Part shown: piece by piece, positions 45,643 to 54,312 of the stretch
Position numbering within the stretch: position 1 is the first letter of the stretch
Layout of the letters: every line of letters begins with the position of its first letter
NCBI RefSeq assembly: GCF_003149745.1
Contig: NZ_QGEG01000004.1
Span: 172,959-236,958 of the forward strand
Reading direction: 5' to 3'
Length of the DNA: 64,000 bases
Source: Flagellimonas aquimarina
GTDB lineage: Bacteria > Bacteroidota > Bacteroidia > Flavobacteriales > Flavobacteriaceae
Position numbers and translations under genes: made by a program
The notes under the pieces: model-generated
What the model was told of the DNA's origin: nothing
The model's input: the letters and a program-made list of their open reading frames with translations, nothing else
Database searches by the model: none

Positions 45643-48330
45643 CTACCTGCTAAAGGGCTGGCTCCTATTTTCCCATTTAAGATCACTGAGAATAGAGCTC
45701 TTTATCCCAATAAAGAAATACCATCGTTCAAATCTTCCAAAAGGAGTCCAGTCAAAGCTTAGGCGAAAACTGTTCAAATCCCTTTTAAAATTAAGTCGAG
45801 TGTCCGCAAATCCTTTGTTTTTAATGTCATAACCGGAGTTGAACCCAACCTCCCATTTAGGGGAAAGTTGCACATTGCCAGAGAACATTAATGAGTGATT
45901 GGTTATTTCCTTCTGTCTATTACTGTTGTTATATGTAGCTACATAGGTAAATCTTAAATCCCAAGGAATTTTGGTGTTGTAAAGTGGATTGTCCACCTCG
46001 TCAGAATCTGGGTTATCCTTCTGAAAAAATGGTTCTCCATCTCTTGCACCTTCCAATTCAAATGGGTTTGCACCATAATCTGGGTCTTGGTCTTCCGCTT
46101 TCTTGCTATTTTTATCGCCCCCTTTTTTAAACATGTCACTTCTTAAAGAGAATCCGGTATTTATTCTTGCAGATGTCAAACGTAAAAGCCCGCCCCCATT
46201 ATTAACATTGAAGGTGTTGATTCTTCTCCCGTTGTTATCTATTGCATAAGGGTCCAATGTGGCGGAAAAGTTAATAGGAACATTTTTTATGATTTCAGTA
46301 CCACCATTTAGGTTAATAGGGCTCAATTTTAGCGAATCGGCTTCAAAATTATAGCTTGTAGATAATGTAAGGTTACTAAGTATGCTAACTTTCCTAGGTT
46401 CTACAACAGTGGAGTCCTTGTCCCTTACCTTGGCCTCTAATGTATTTTGTAATGAAAAGCCTATAGAATTACTTTTGCTTAAAGAAGGTCTTCCATACAA
46501 GCTAGTTTCAAACGGGGTATATTGAACATCTTCCCCATCACCATCTGCATAGGTTTCATAAAACTGTTCAAATGAAGGAGCGTACGTATAGCTAATAGAT
46601 GGACGCATAACATGCCTTATGGCTTGTATTTTTTTGTCTTCACCAAAATTAAAAGTACCATAAACAACGGTACCTACGCTAGCTCCAAGGTTATATCTGT
46701 TGAACCTATCAAACCCGGCAATGGTATCGGTAACCACTTCTTCCTGTTCGGCATCAAATCTTCGACTTATTGTTTCTAGTGCCCAAACATCCTCATAACT
46801 ACCGTTTAAGCTTACACTTAAGTATTTGGCTACTTTAAAATTGGTCCCAATAGGAATTCTATGTCTGGCACCTACTCGAGCATCATCAAACATTGCACTG
46901 GTAAAAAAATCCTCTTCCGTAGTGGTTATGCTATTTTGTGCATTTACATCGTACTGCAAGTTGACATTCTGAACAATTCCTTTTTTAATACCATCACGTT
47001 TGGCAAATGGAAAAATACGTTCCATGCTGGCTTGAAAAGTTGGTAAGGACATTTGAATGGCCTGTGTTCGCGAGTTTTGCGAGTGGGTCAATGTAAGACT
47101 TGTGTTTACAGATGGATATGCCGGAAAGGTTTTGGAATAGCTTATGGAAGAAGCAAATGTATTAGTTTGTGTATTTGACCTATTTACCTGATTTAAAGAA
47201 TTGGTAAAAAACTGACTGCTACCCAAGTTTACGGAAGCTGAAAACCTGGAATTTGGGCTAGCCTTGGCATCTTGTGTATGTCTTATCTGGATATTGTAAT
47301 TACTTGTACGGCTAAAATCATCAAATCCTTTTTGACTTTGAATAAGATTTTCAAAATTGAAATTTATGTTCCCCCTGAACTTATAGCGTTTTGCATAAAT
47401 GGATTGCGCTCTAAAACCATAACTACCATTTGTATAAAAATCCCCGGTAAGACTTAAATCCACGTAGTCGCTTATTGGTAAATAGTATCCTCCGTTCTGT
47501 AAAAAATAGCCTCTATTTGGGTCATTGCCAAAGGTTGGGAATATTAACCCTGCGGATCGCCCTGTTGTAAGTGGAAAATAAGCAAAAGGCAGTGCAACAG
47601 GGGTGGGAACATCAACAATATAAATATTGCTGAAACCTGCTATTATTTTCTTTTTGGGCACAAACTTAGCTTTGCGGATTCTAATATAATAATCCGGGTC
47701 AATCGTGTCTTTGGATGTAGTCAGTTTTCCTTCGCTTAAAAAATAGACCGAATCATTTTCCTTTTTAGTGATCTCTGCATAGACCTTCATTGCATCTGCA
47801 CCCAATTGGCCCAATCCCGCCTGTTGTTCTGTTCTTGAGTTCCAGATCAGCGCTTTTTGCGTATCAAAATTGAATCTAATGGAGTCTGGCCTTACTTCGT
47901 TTGTTCCCTGTTTAAAATAAGGTAATTGAGAATAAGTGCCAGTAGAATCTTTTAATCTACCTGCATAGACTTCGTTTTTTATGTAGTCCATTATAATGAT
48001 ACCCGCCTTGAGTTCTGTATCTTGATAATATATTTCGGCCTCGTTATATAAATATATTTTGTTGTCTTTTTGGCTTAGTTTTACATAGTCCTTGGCCTTA
48101 TATTTAATTTTATCAAGTAGTAAAGGCTGTTTTCCTTGAACGGTATCTGTTTGTATTGAATCAGCGGAAATAGAGTCATTTAATATGTTGGTAGGTAATA
48201 GTGGAGCGGTAATACTATCGGTGGTTCCCTTTATTGGTAAAGGCTTGATAAGGTCTTCTTGCGCCAGAAGATTTATTGTGCCGCCAAGGAGAACAAATAG
48301 GAAAACTAAAAGATGTTTGTTTGATTGCAA
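45643..48330 (-). CDS. LptD-like LPS-assembly outer-membrane protein
   Basis: Outer-membrane beta-barrel protein that inserts lipopolysaccharide into the outer leaflet; in Bacteroidota the homologue is very divergent. It has 895 residues with a signal peptide (about 1-23), a low-complexity linker rich in D, S and T, an OstA-like jelly-roll region (about 75-230: YNEAEIYYQDTELKAGIIIMDYIKNEVYAG and FLSEGKLTTSKDTIDPDYYIRIRKAKFVPKKKI), the LPLAYFPLTTGRSAGLIFPTFG-type junction, and a long barrel. Divergent from the amidase. Assigned from domain pattern; sure as a member of the family, less so in mechanism. Confidence 0.88.
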   Translation of the reverse strand: MQSNKHLLVFLFVLLGGTINLLAQEDLIKPLPIKGTTDSITAPLLPTNILNDSISADSIQTDTVQGKQPLLLDKIKYKAKDYVKLSQKDNKIYLYNEAEIYYQDTELKAGIIIMDYIKNEVYAGRLKDSTGTYSQLPYFKQGTNEVRPDSIRFNFDTQKALIWNSRTEQQAGLGQLGADAMKVYAEITKKENDSVYFLSEGKLTTSKDTIDPDYYIRIRKAKFVPKKKIIAGFSNIYIVDVPTPVALPFAYFPLTTGRSAGLIFPTFGNDPNRGYFLQNGGYYLPISDYVDLSLTGDFYTNGSYGFRAQSIYAKRYKFRGNINFNFENLIQSQKGFDDFSRTSNYNIQIRHTQDAKASPNSRFSASVNLGSSQFFTNSLNQVNRSNTQTNTFASSISYSKTFPAYPSVNTSLTLTHSQNSRTQAIQMSLPTFQASMERIFPFAKRDGIKKGIVQNVNLQYDVNAQNSITTTEEDFFTSAMFDDARVGARHRIPIGTNFKVAKYLSVSLNGSYEDVWALETISRRFDAEQEEVVTDTIAGFDRFNRYNLGASVGTVVYGTFNFGEDKKIQAIRHVMRPSISYTYAPSFEQFYETYADGDGEDVQYTPFETSLYGRPSLSKSNSIGFSLQNTLEAKVRDKDSTVVEPRKVSILSNLTLSTSYNFEADSLKLSPINLNGGTEIIKNVPINFSATLDPYAIDNNGRRINTFNVNNGGGLLRLTSARINTGFSLRSDMFKKGGDKNSKKAEDQDPDYGANPFELEGARDGEPFFQKDNPDSDEVDNPLYNTKIPWDLRFTYVATYNNSNRQKEITNHSLMFSGNVQLSPKWEVGFNSGYDIKNKGFADTRLNFKRDLNSFRLSFDWTPFGRFERWYFFIGIKSSILSDLKWENRSQPFSR

Positions 48331-48460
48331 CGTGATAAATCCTATTTTTGTGCTAGTTTGGCTTAGTTTTTGGGCTCAAACTTACATATATTTTTTGTTC
48401 TGTTGATTGGGGATTACAATATTTTTAACCATTACAGAGCACTATAATTACTCAGTTCTT

Positions 48461-49666
48461 ATGAATAAAAGTCAGCTAGCTTTTTTTGTTCTACTCTTTA
48501 TACTTCCTTTGGCTTCATTTACCAAAAATGATACCGAAGCACTACCAAAAGATAAGTTTATTGTTGTTTTAGATGCTGGACATGGCGGACATGATCCGGG
48601 CAACTTGGGAAATGGATACCTAGAAAAAAATATTGCCTTGGGCATTGTATTGAAAGCTGGTGAGGAATTAGAGAAAAATCCGAATATCAAAGTGGTCTAC
48701 ACTAGAAAGGATGATACGTTTGTTGATCTTTTTGTAAGAGGGGAAATTGCCAATCAGGCAAACGCTGATCTTTTTGTCTCGGTTCACTGCGATTCACATA
48801 GCTCAGATGCCCATGGAGCAGGAACTTTTGTTCTTGGACTTCATGCCAATAGACAAAATTTTGAAGTAGCAAAGAAAGAAAACTCTGTTATTTACCTTGA
48901 GGATGATTATGAGAAGCGGTACGCAGAATACGATATTAATTCTCCCGAATCTGTTATAGGACTTACCATTATGCAAGAAGAATTTTTGGACCAAAGCATT
49001 ATGCTGGGCAAAAAGCTTCAAGATAACTTTACTAAAAAATTAAGAAGGAAAGACAGAAAGGTAAAGCAAGCTGGTTTTATTGTCTTGCATCAGACCTTTA
49101 TGCCAAGTGTTTTGGTGGAATCAGGTTTTTTGACCAATAAAACTGAGGGAAGTTATTTAAACTCCAAAAAAGGCCAAAGTGAAATGGGCAAAGCCATTGC
49201 CGCTGCTATTTTAGCTTATAAAGCAGATATTTCCAATGGTTTCGATGCAGAAGATATTCCCATTGTTATTGAAGATAGTTCGGGAGCGGTGCATACCACC
49301 ACAAAGAAGACACAGGAAGAACCAAAGCAAGAAACTCTCTCCACAACCACTTCAGATACAAAACCGGCAGTTACGGTAGCACAAAAAACAGAAAAGTCTA
49401 TAACGCCAAAAAGTGAATTTATTTTTAAAGTGCAATTAATGGCCAGTGCCAAAAACATTCCATTGAAGGGCGCTAATTTTAGAGGATTGGATATCTTGTC
49501 CAAAGAACCGTTCAAGAACCTCTACCGCTATATGTACGGTAATGCCACTTCCTATAATGAGGCAAAAAACCTTAAAACCAAAGCTGATGCCAAAGGGTAT
49601 AACACTTCCTATATCGTGGCATATAAAAATGGTGTAAGAGTTTCATTAAAAGAAGCCCTTAAATAG
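48461..49666 (+). CDS. Secreted N-acetylmuramoyl-L-alanine amidase
   Basis: Zinc amidase (Amidase_3) that cuts the stem peptide from MurNAc during cell separation. The ATG at 48461 begins a good signal peptide (MNKSQLAFFVLLFILPLASF) and is preferred over an in-frame GTG-type start 18 codons upstream. Mature 401-residue form: catalytic domain about 30-270 with VVLDAGHGGHDPGN, LFVSVHCDSHSSDAHGAGTFVL and VLVESGFLTNKTEG, carrying the zinc ligands H and E, then a low-complexity K/E/T linker and a C-terminal SPOR-like domain (about 320-401, FKVQLMASAKNIPLKGANFRGLDILSKE). Precedes the MlaD gene. Confidence 0.94.
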   Translation: MNKSQLAFFVLLFILPLASFTKNDTEALPKDKFIVVLDAGHGGHDPGNLGNGYLEKNIALGIVLKAGEELEKNPNIKVVYTRKDDTFVDLFVRGEIANQANADLFVSVHCDSHSSDAHGAGTFVLGLHANRQNFEVAKKENSVIYLEDDYEKRYAEYDINSPESVIGLTIMQEEFLDQSIMLGKKLQDNFTKKLRRKDRKVKQAGFIVLHQTFMPSVLVESGFLTNKTEGSYLNSKKGQSEMGKAIAAAILAYKADISNGFDAEDIPIVIEDSSGAVHTTTKKTQEEPKQETLSTTTSDTKPAVTVAQKTEKSITPKSEFIFKVQLMASAKNIPLKGANFRGLDILSKEPFKNLYRYMYGNATSYNEAKNLKTKADAKGYNTSYIVAYKNGVRVSLKEALK

Positions 49667-49734
49667 GAATGAAAGAACTATAGTTGCCTTCTCAAAATTA
49701 TTCCTAATTTTGTTTGAACAGTAAACAGAACCTT

Positions 49735-50700
49735 TTGAAACTATCCAGGGAAATCAAAACTGGGATTATAGTACTTGCGGGAATTTTAGCATTGATTTTC
49801 GGGTTAAGTTATCTAAAGTCCTCTTCATTTTTTGAAAACAACAAAACGTTTTACGCTTTATACGACCACGTAGGTGGACTACAACAAGGAACCCAAGTTT
49901 CCATAAACGGCCTTGTTGTTGGTAATGTGATAAGCATAAAGTTCAATGACAATAAATTTAGATCTGTTGTTACATTTTCGATTAATGAAGGATATGAATT
50001 TTCAAAGAACAGTAGAGCAGAAATTTATGATACTGGGATAATTGGGGGTAAAGGCATCCAAATTCATCCAGTTTTTGACGACTCTCCAATGGCAAAATCC
50101 GGAGATACGCTCAAATCCAGTATTAAACCGGGCATTACGGCTCTTGTACAGGAAAAACTAACTCCTTTGCAAATGAAGGTGGAAGGAGCGGTTTCTCATG
50201 CAGACTCTTTGCTAATGAATGTTAACGATGTTCTTGATGACCAAACCAGATTGGAATTAAGACAAAGTATAGCTGGACTAAATGATTTGGTTAATTCTTT
50301 TAAAGGCAGTGCGGATAAACTGAATAGTTTATTGGAAAACAATAAAGAGCAATTAGACAATTCCTTAAAAAATGTAGATAATATTACCGCTAACTTTTCT
50401 AAACTTTCAGACTCATTGGCAAATGCTGGTTTGGCAGAAACAGTTTCTAATTTTCAAACTACTGTGGAGAAGTTGAACGCGGTACTTGGGAAAATTGAAA
50501 AAGGAGAAGGTTCTCTTGGGAAACTTGCCCATGATGATAAACTGTACGAGAACCTTAACTCTGCCTCACGAGAACTAGACCTTTTGCTGCAAGATTTTAG
50601 GCTTAACCCTAAGAGGTACGTTAATGTTTCGGTATTTGGAAAGAAGCAAAAAGAATACGAGCTTCCAGAAAATGATCCAGCAGCACAAAACCAGAATTAA
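49735..50700 (+). CDS. MlaD/MCE family substrate-binding protein
   Basis: Periplasmic, membrane-anchored lipid carrier of an MCE/Mla-type transport system for outer-membrane lipid balance. A TTG at 49735 (MKLSREIKTGIIV) is the preferred start because family members begin this way; another TTG at 49714 would add seven residues. The 321 residues include one membrane helix (about 7-28, TGIIVLAGILALIFGLSYLK), an MCE domain (about 35-115, YDHVGGLQQGTQVSINGLVVGNV and GGKGIQIHPVF), and a long coiled-coil C-terminus. The usual MlaE/MlaF partners are not in this window. Follows the amidase and precedes the Fe-S proteins. Confidence 0.88.
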   Translation: MKLSREIKTGIIVLAGILALIFGLSYLKSSSFFENNKTFYALYDHVGGLQQGTQVSINGLVVGNVISIKFNDNKFRSVVTFSINEGYEFSKNSRAEIYDTGIIGGKGIQIHPVFDDSPMAKSGDTLKSSIKPGITALVQEKLTPLQMKVEGAVSHADSLLMNVNDVLDDQTRLELRQSIAGLNDLVNSFKGSADKLNSLLENNKEQLDNSLKNVDNITANFSKLSDSLANAGLAETVSNFQTTVEKLNAVLGKIEKGEGSLGKLAHDDKLYENLNSASRELDLLLQDFRLNPKRYVNVSVFGKKQKEYELPENDPAAQNQN

Positions 50701-50703
50701 TAT

Positions 50704-52029
50704 ATGGAGTACTTACCCAATATACTTTTTGCCATTATCCTTATTGTTGGAATAGGATTTTTTTCAAAAAATGTCAAAAAATTATCCAGAAATATCAAAC
50801 TAGGAAAAGATGTTGATGTAAGCGATAACAAATCGCAAAGATGGAAGAACATGGTAAGGATTGCTTTAGGTCAAACCAAAATGGTAGTACGTCCTATAGC
50901 TGGGTTAATGCACATAATCGTTTATGTAGGTTTTGTAATCATCAACATTGAGGTTTTAGAAATAATTATAGATGGGGTATTGGGAACTCATAGAATATTT
51001 GCCTCATTGGGAACATTGTATGATTTCTTGATAGGTTCTTTTGAGGTATTGGCCTTCTTGGTCATAGTTGCGGTCGTTGTTTTCTGGATCAGAAGAAATA
51101 TCATCAAACTAAAGCGATTTATAAAACCAGAAATGGATGGTTGGCCAAAGAAAGATGGCAATATGATATTGTACATTGAATTGGTGCTGATGCTTCTATT
51201 CTTAACGATGAATGCAGCTGATTTTCAATTACAGCAATTAGATGCAGCGCATTATACTAAAGCAGGAGCTTTTCCCGTAAGTCAAATAATAGCACCATTA
51301 TTTGATGGTATGTCCGTTTCCAATTTAATACTGATTGAGCGCACGGCGTGGTGGTTACATATTGTTGGAATATTGTCTTTTTTAAACTACCTCTATTATT
51401 CCAAGCACCTGCATATTTTATTGGCTTTTCCAAACACATATTACGGAAAGCTGGCACCGCAAGGGGAGTTTAACAATGTAGAAGCGGTCACCAATGAGGT
51501 AAAACTAATGATGGATCCTTCCGCAGACCCTTTTGCTGCTCCGGCAGAGGATGCTCCTGACCCAGAAAAGTTTGGAGCTTCAGATGTTATGGATTTAAAT
51601 TGGGTACAACTACTAAATGCTTATACATGCACAGAATGTGGTAGATGTACTTCGGAATGTCCTGCTAACCAGACAGGGAAAAAACTTTCTCCAAGAAAAA
51701 TAATGATGGATACCCGTGACCGACTGGAAGAAGTAGGTAAAAACATGGATGCCAATAAAGGGGAGTTTGTGGCAGATGGAAAACAATTGTTGGGCGATTA
51801 CATCAGCCACGAAGAATTGTGGGCGTGCACTACGTGCAACGCATGCGTTGAGGCCTGCCCAGTGAGCATAGACCCTTTATCTATTATTATAGAGATGCGA
51901 AGGTTTCTGGTAATGGAACAATCCGCGGCACCATCAGATTTGAATAATATGATGGGCAATTTGGAAAATAACGGAGCTCCTTGGCCTTTTAACCAGATGG
52001 ATAGACTTAATTGGGCACAAGAATCTTAA
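50704..52029 (+). CDS. Membrane-bound 4Fe-4S protein, heterodisulfide-reductase/LutB-like
   Basis: Inner-membrane electron carrier of 441 residues. About six N-terminal membrane helices (to about 245) precede a soluble domain with two [4Fe-4S] motifs: C309-C312-C315-C319 (CTECGRCTSECP) and C375-C378-C381-C385 (CTTCNACVEACP). Partner of the following (Fe-S)-binding protein in what looks like a heterodisulfide-reductase-type or lactate-oxidation-type electron transfer module. The function in Flavobacteriia is not established. Start is 3 bases after the MlaD stop. Confidence 0.85.
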   Translation: MEYLPNILFAIILIVGIGFFSKNVKKLSRNIKLGKDVDVSDNKSQRWKNMVRIALGQTKMVVRPIAGLMHIIVYVGFVIINIEVLEIIIDGVLGTHRIFASLGTLYDFLIGSFEVLAFLVIVAVVVFWIRRNIIKLKRFIKPEMDGWPKKDGNMILYIELVLMLLFLTMNAADFQLQQLDAAHYTKAGAFPVSQIIAPLFDGMSVSNLILIERTAWWLHIVGILSFLNYLYYSKHLHILLAFPNTYYGKLAPQGEFNNVEAVTNEVKLMMDPSADPFAAPAEDAPDPEKFGASDVMDLNWVQLLNAYTCTECGRCTSECPANQTGKKLSPRKIMMDTRDRLEEVGKNMDANKGEFVADGKQLLGDYISHEELWACTTCNACVEACPVSIDPLSIIIEMRRFLVMEQSAAPSDLNNMMGNLENNGAPWPFNQMDRLNWAQES

Positions 52030-52039
52030 ACAATACTAA

Positions 52040-52831
52040 ATGGCAAATGAAATGAACGTACCTACCATGGCTTCCCTTTTTGCAGAAGGAAAACAACCTG
52101 AAGTTTTGTTTTGGGTAGGCTGTGCAGGAAGTTTTGATGATAGAGCAAAAAAAATAACCAAGGCATTTATAAAAATATTGAACAAAGCAGAAGTCAGCTT
52201 TGCAGTATTGGGTACAGAGGAAAGCTGTACCGGTGATCCAGCTAAAAGAGCTGGTAACGAGTTTTTGTTTCAAATGCAGGCTGTTACCAATATAGAAGTG
52301 ATGAACGCATATGAAGTAAAAAAGGTAGTTACGGCATGTCCACATTGCTTTAATACCATCAAAAACGAATACCCGGGATTAGGAGGTAATTATGAAGTAA
52401 TTCACCATACACAGTTTTTAAAACAATTGCTGGATGAGGGTAAGATTTCCTTGGAAGGAGGTACCTATAAAGGAAAACGGATTACATACCATGACCCATG
52501 TTACCTAGGCCGGGCAAACAATGTTTTTGAAGCTCCAAGAGACTTGATCAAGAAACTAGATGCCGAGCTTGTTGAAATGAAAAACTGCCGCAAGCGCGGC
52601 CTTTGCTGTGGAGCTGGTGGAGCTCAAATGTTCAAAGAACCGGAAAAAGGTGATAAAGACGTGAATATTGAGAGAACTGAACAGGCGTTGGAAACCCAGC
52701 CCGAGATCATAGCTGCAGCATGTCCTTTTTGCAATACCATGATGACTGATGGGGTGAAAAATAAAGAAAAAGAAGCCGCGATCAAGGTTATGGATGTAGC
52801 AGAACTTATTGCAAGCGCTGAAGATTTATAG
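52040..52831 (+). CDS. (Fe-S)-binding protein with CCG domains, HdrB/LutA-like
   Basis: Soluble partner of the membrane Fe-S protein encoded 10 bases upstream. The 263 residues contain the two cysteine-rich CCG-type domains: VGCAGSFDDRAKKITKAFIKIL with EESCTGDPAKR and ACPHCFNT, then YHDPCYLGRAN, GLCCGAGGAQMF and AACPFCNTM. Such domains bind a [4Fe-4S] or non-cubane cluster and work in heterodisulfide or lactate/glycolate oxidation. Substrate unknown here. Confidence 0.88.
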   Translation: MANEMNVPTMASLFAEGKQPEVLFWVGCAGSFDDRAKKITKAFIKILNKAEVSFAVLGTEESCTGDPAKRAGNEFLFQMQAVTNIEVMNAYEVKKVVTACPHCFNTIKNEYPGLGGNYEVIHHTQFLKQLLDEGKISLEGGTYKGKRITYHDPCYLGRANNVFEAPRDLIKKLDAELVEMKNCRKRGLCCGAGGAQMFKEPEKGDKDVNIERTEQALETQPEIIAAACPFCNTMMTDGVKNKEKEAAIKVMDVAELIASAEDL

Positions 52832-52852
52832 ACAATTTAATTTCCTTTTATC

Positions 52853-53707
52853 ATGAAACACCTTTTAACATATACATGTTTTCTCATTGGTATTGTTTTG
52901 ATGTTTGCTTTTACAACTAAAAATAAAATGGCCGAGGACTTGTTATTCTATGCTTCCTTTGATAATGGCACATCTGCAGATGTAGCCGTTGGGGACAAAG
53001 AGATGTATACGGCTGACCTAAGAAGGAACATTGAAAATGCAAAACCTGGATTACTGAACCCAGATGTGGAAATTGCCAAGGGAAAAGGGTTGTCCGGAAA
53101 TGCTCTGGATTTTAAGAAGAAAAGCAGAATGGTAACCTTCTTTAAAGCTCATGAAAATATGGGGTATTCCAAGGAAAATTGGAATGGTTCGGTATCCTTC
53201 TGGTTACAATTAAATCCAGAAAAAGATTTAGAACCGGGTTACTGTGACCCCATTCAAATAACCGATGTAAATTATGATGATGCTGCCCTATGGGTCGATT
53301 TCACCAAAAGTAATCCAAGAAACTTTAGGTTAGGTGTGCTGGGCGATTTGGAAGTTTGGAATCCAGATAAATTGGGGCCGGATGAGAACCAAGATTACTT
53401 AAAGCGATTGGTTACCGTACAACAACCTCCATTCAAAAGAGGAGAATGGACACATATTGTCATTAATTTTTCTGGATTAAATACAGAAAAAGGAATTTCA
53501 GAACTGTTTATAAATGGAAAAAGTATGGGTACATCACCCACTATAAAAGATCCTTTTACGTGGGAAGAAGAAAGAGCAAACATAATGTTAGGTCTAAATT
53601 ATATAGGTTTGTTGGATGAATTGGCAGTGTTTAATAGACCTTTGACTTCAAAAGAAATAGAACTTGTTTTTGATACCAAAGATGGGTTAAAATCAATTTT
53701 AAATTGA
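52853..53707 (+). CDS. LamG/concanavalin A-like exported protein
   Basis: Probable cell-surface or periplasmic carbohydrate-binding protein. The 284 residues begin with a signal-anchor-like segment (about 4-25). The rest is one LamG-type jelly-roll (DLLFYASFDNGTSADVAVGD, NWNGSVSFWLQLNPEKDL, RGEWTHIVINFSGLNTEKG and GLLDELAVFNRPLTSKEIELVF). No catalytic residues identified. Lies 21 bases after the Fe-S gene. Confidence 0.85.
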   Translation: MKHLLTYTCFLIGIVLMFAFTTKNKMAEDLLFYASFDNGTSADVAVGDKEMYTADLRRNIENAKPGLLNPDVEIAKGKGLSGNALDFKKKSRMVTFFKAHENMGYSKENWNGSVSFWLQLNPEKDLEPGYCDPIQITDVNYDDAALWVDFTKSNPRNFRLGVLGDLEVWNPDKLGPDENQDYLKRLVTVQQPPFKRGEWTHIVINFSGLNTEKGISELFINGKSMGTSPTIKDPFTWEEERANIMLGLNYIGLLDELAVFNRPLTSKEIELVFDTKDGLKSILN

Positions 53708-53738
53708 TTTAAGGATAAACTTAAAAAAATAGATTTTC

Positions 53739-54224
53739 ATGTTAGTACCTTTTGAAACGCTTCCTGATAATGCTAGAATATGGATTTATCAGTCAAATAG
53801 AAGCTTAAATGACGCGGAACTAAAAGAAATAGAGGAAAGCCTTGCTGCATTCTTAAAAGAATGGACTGCACACGGGAGTGAATTGGAAGCTGGCTTTGAA
53901 CTAAAGTATAAGCGATTTATAGTAATAGGTCTAGATCAGTCCAAAGCTGGCGCATCTGGCTGCTCAATAGATACATCAGTACATTTTATCCAAAATTTGG
54001 AACAAAAGTATAAGGTTGAGTTATTGGATAGAATGAATGTTTCATTCAAGCAGGGAGAGTACATTACCTATAAGTCATTAAAAGATTTTAAAAGAATGGC
54101 TAGGGAAAAAGCCATCTCGGGCAATACCATTGTATTTAACAATTTAGTTGCCAGTAAAGCTGAATACCAAGAGCATTGGGAAGTTCCTGCTAGTGAGAGT
54201 TGGCATTCAAGATTTGTAGGATGA
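53739..54224 (+). CDS. Conserved protein of unknown function (often mislabelled ABC transporter ATPase)
   Basis: A 161-residue soluble protein widespread in Bacteroidota. Databases often call such proteins ABC transporter ATPase, but there is no Walker A (GxxGxGKS) or signature LSGGQ motif. Visible: PFETLPDNARIWIYQSNRSLNDAELKEIEESLAAFLKEWTAHG, GLDQSKAGASGCSIDTSVHFIQNLEQKYKVELLDRMNV and the C-terminal EYQEHWEVPASESWHSRFVG. The conserved cysteine in ASGCSIDTS may matter. Activity unknown. Confidence 0.85.
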   Translation: MLVPFETLPDNARIWIYQSNRSLNDAELKEIEESLAAFLKEWTAHGSELEAGFELKYKRFIVIGLDQSKAGASGCSIDTSVHFIQNLEQKYKVELLDRMNVSFKQGEYITYKSLKDFKRMAREKAISGNTIVFNNLVASKAEYQEHWEVPASESWHSRFVG

Positions 54225-54312
54225 TATCCTTAAATAATCCTAAATACAGTGCTTTCTTCGATGAAATACAATATTTTTATCAGTTGTAAGTTCATGTCCT
54301 AGACAGATATTT

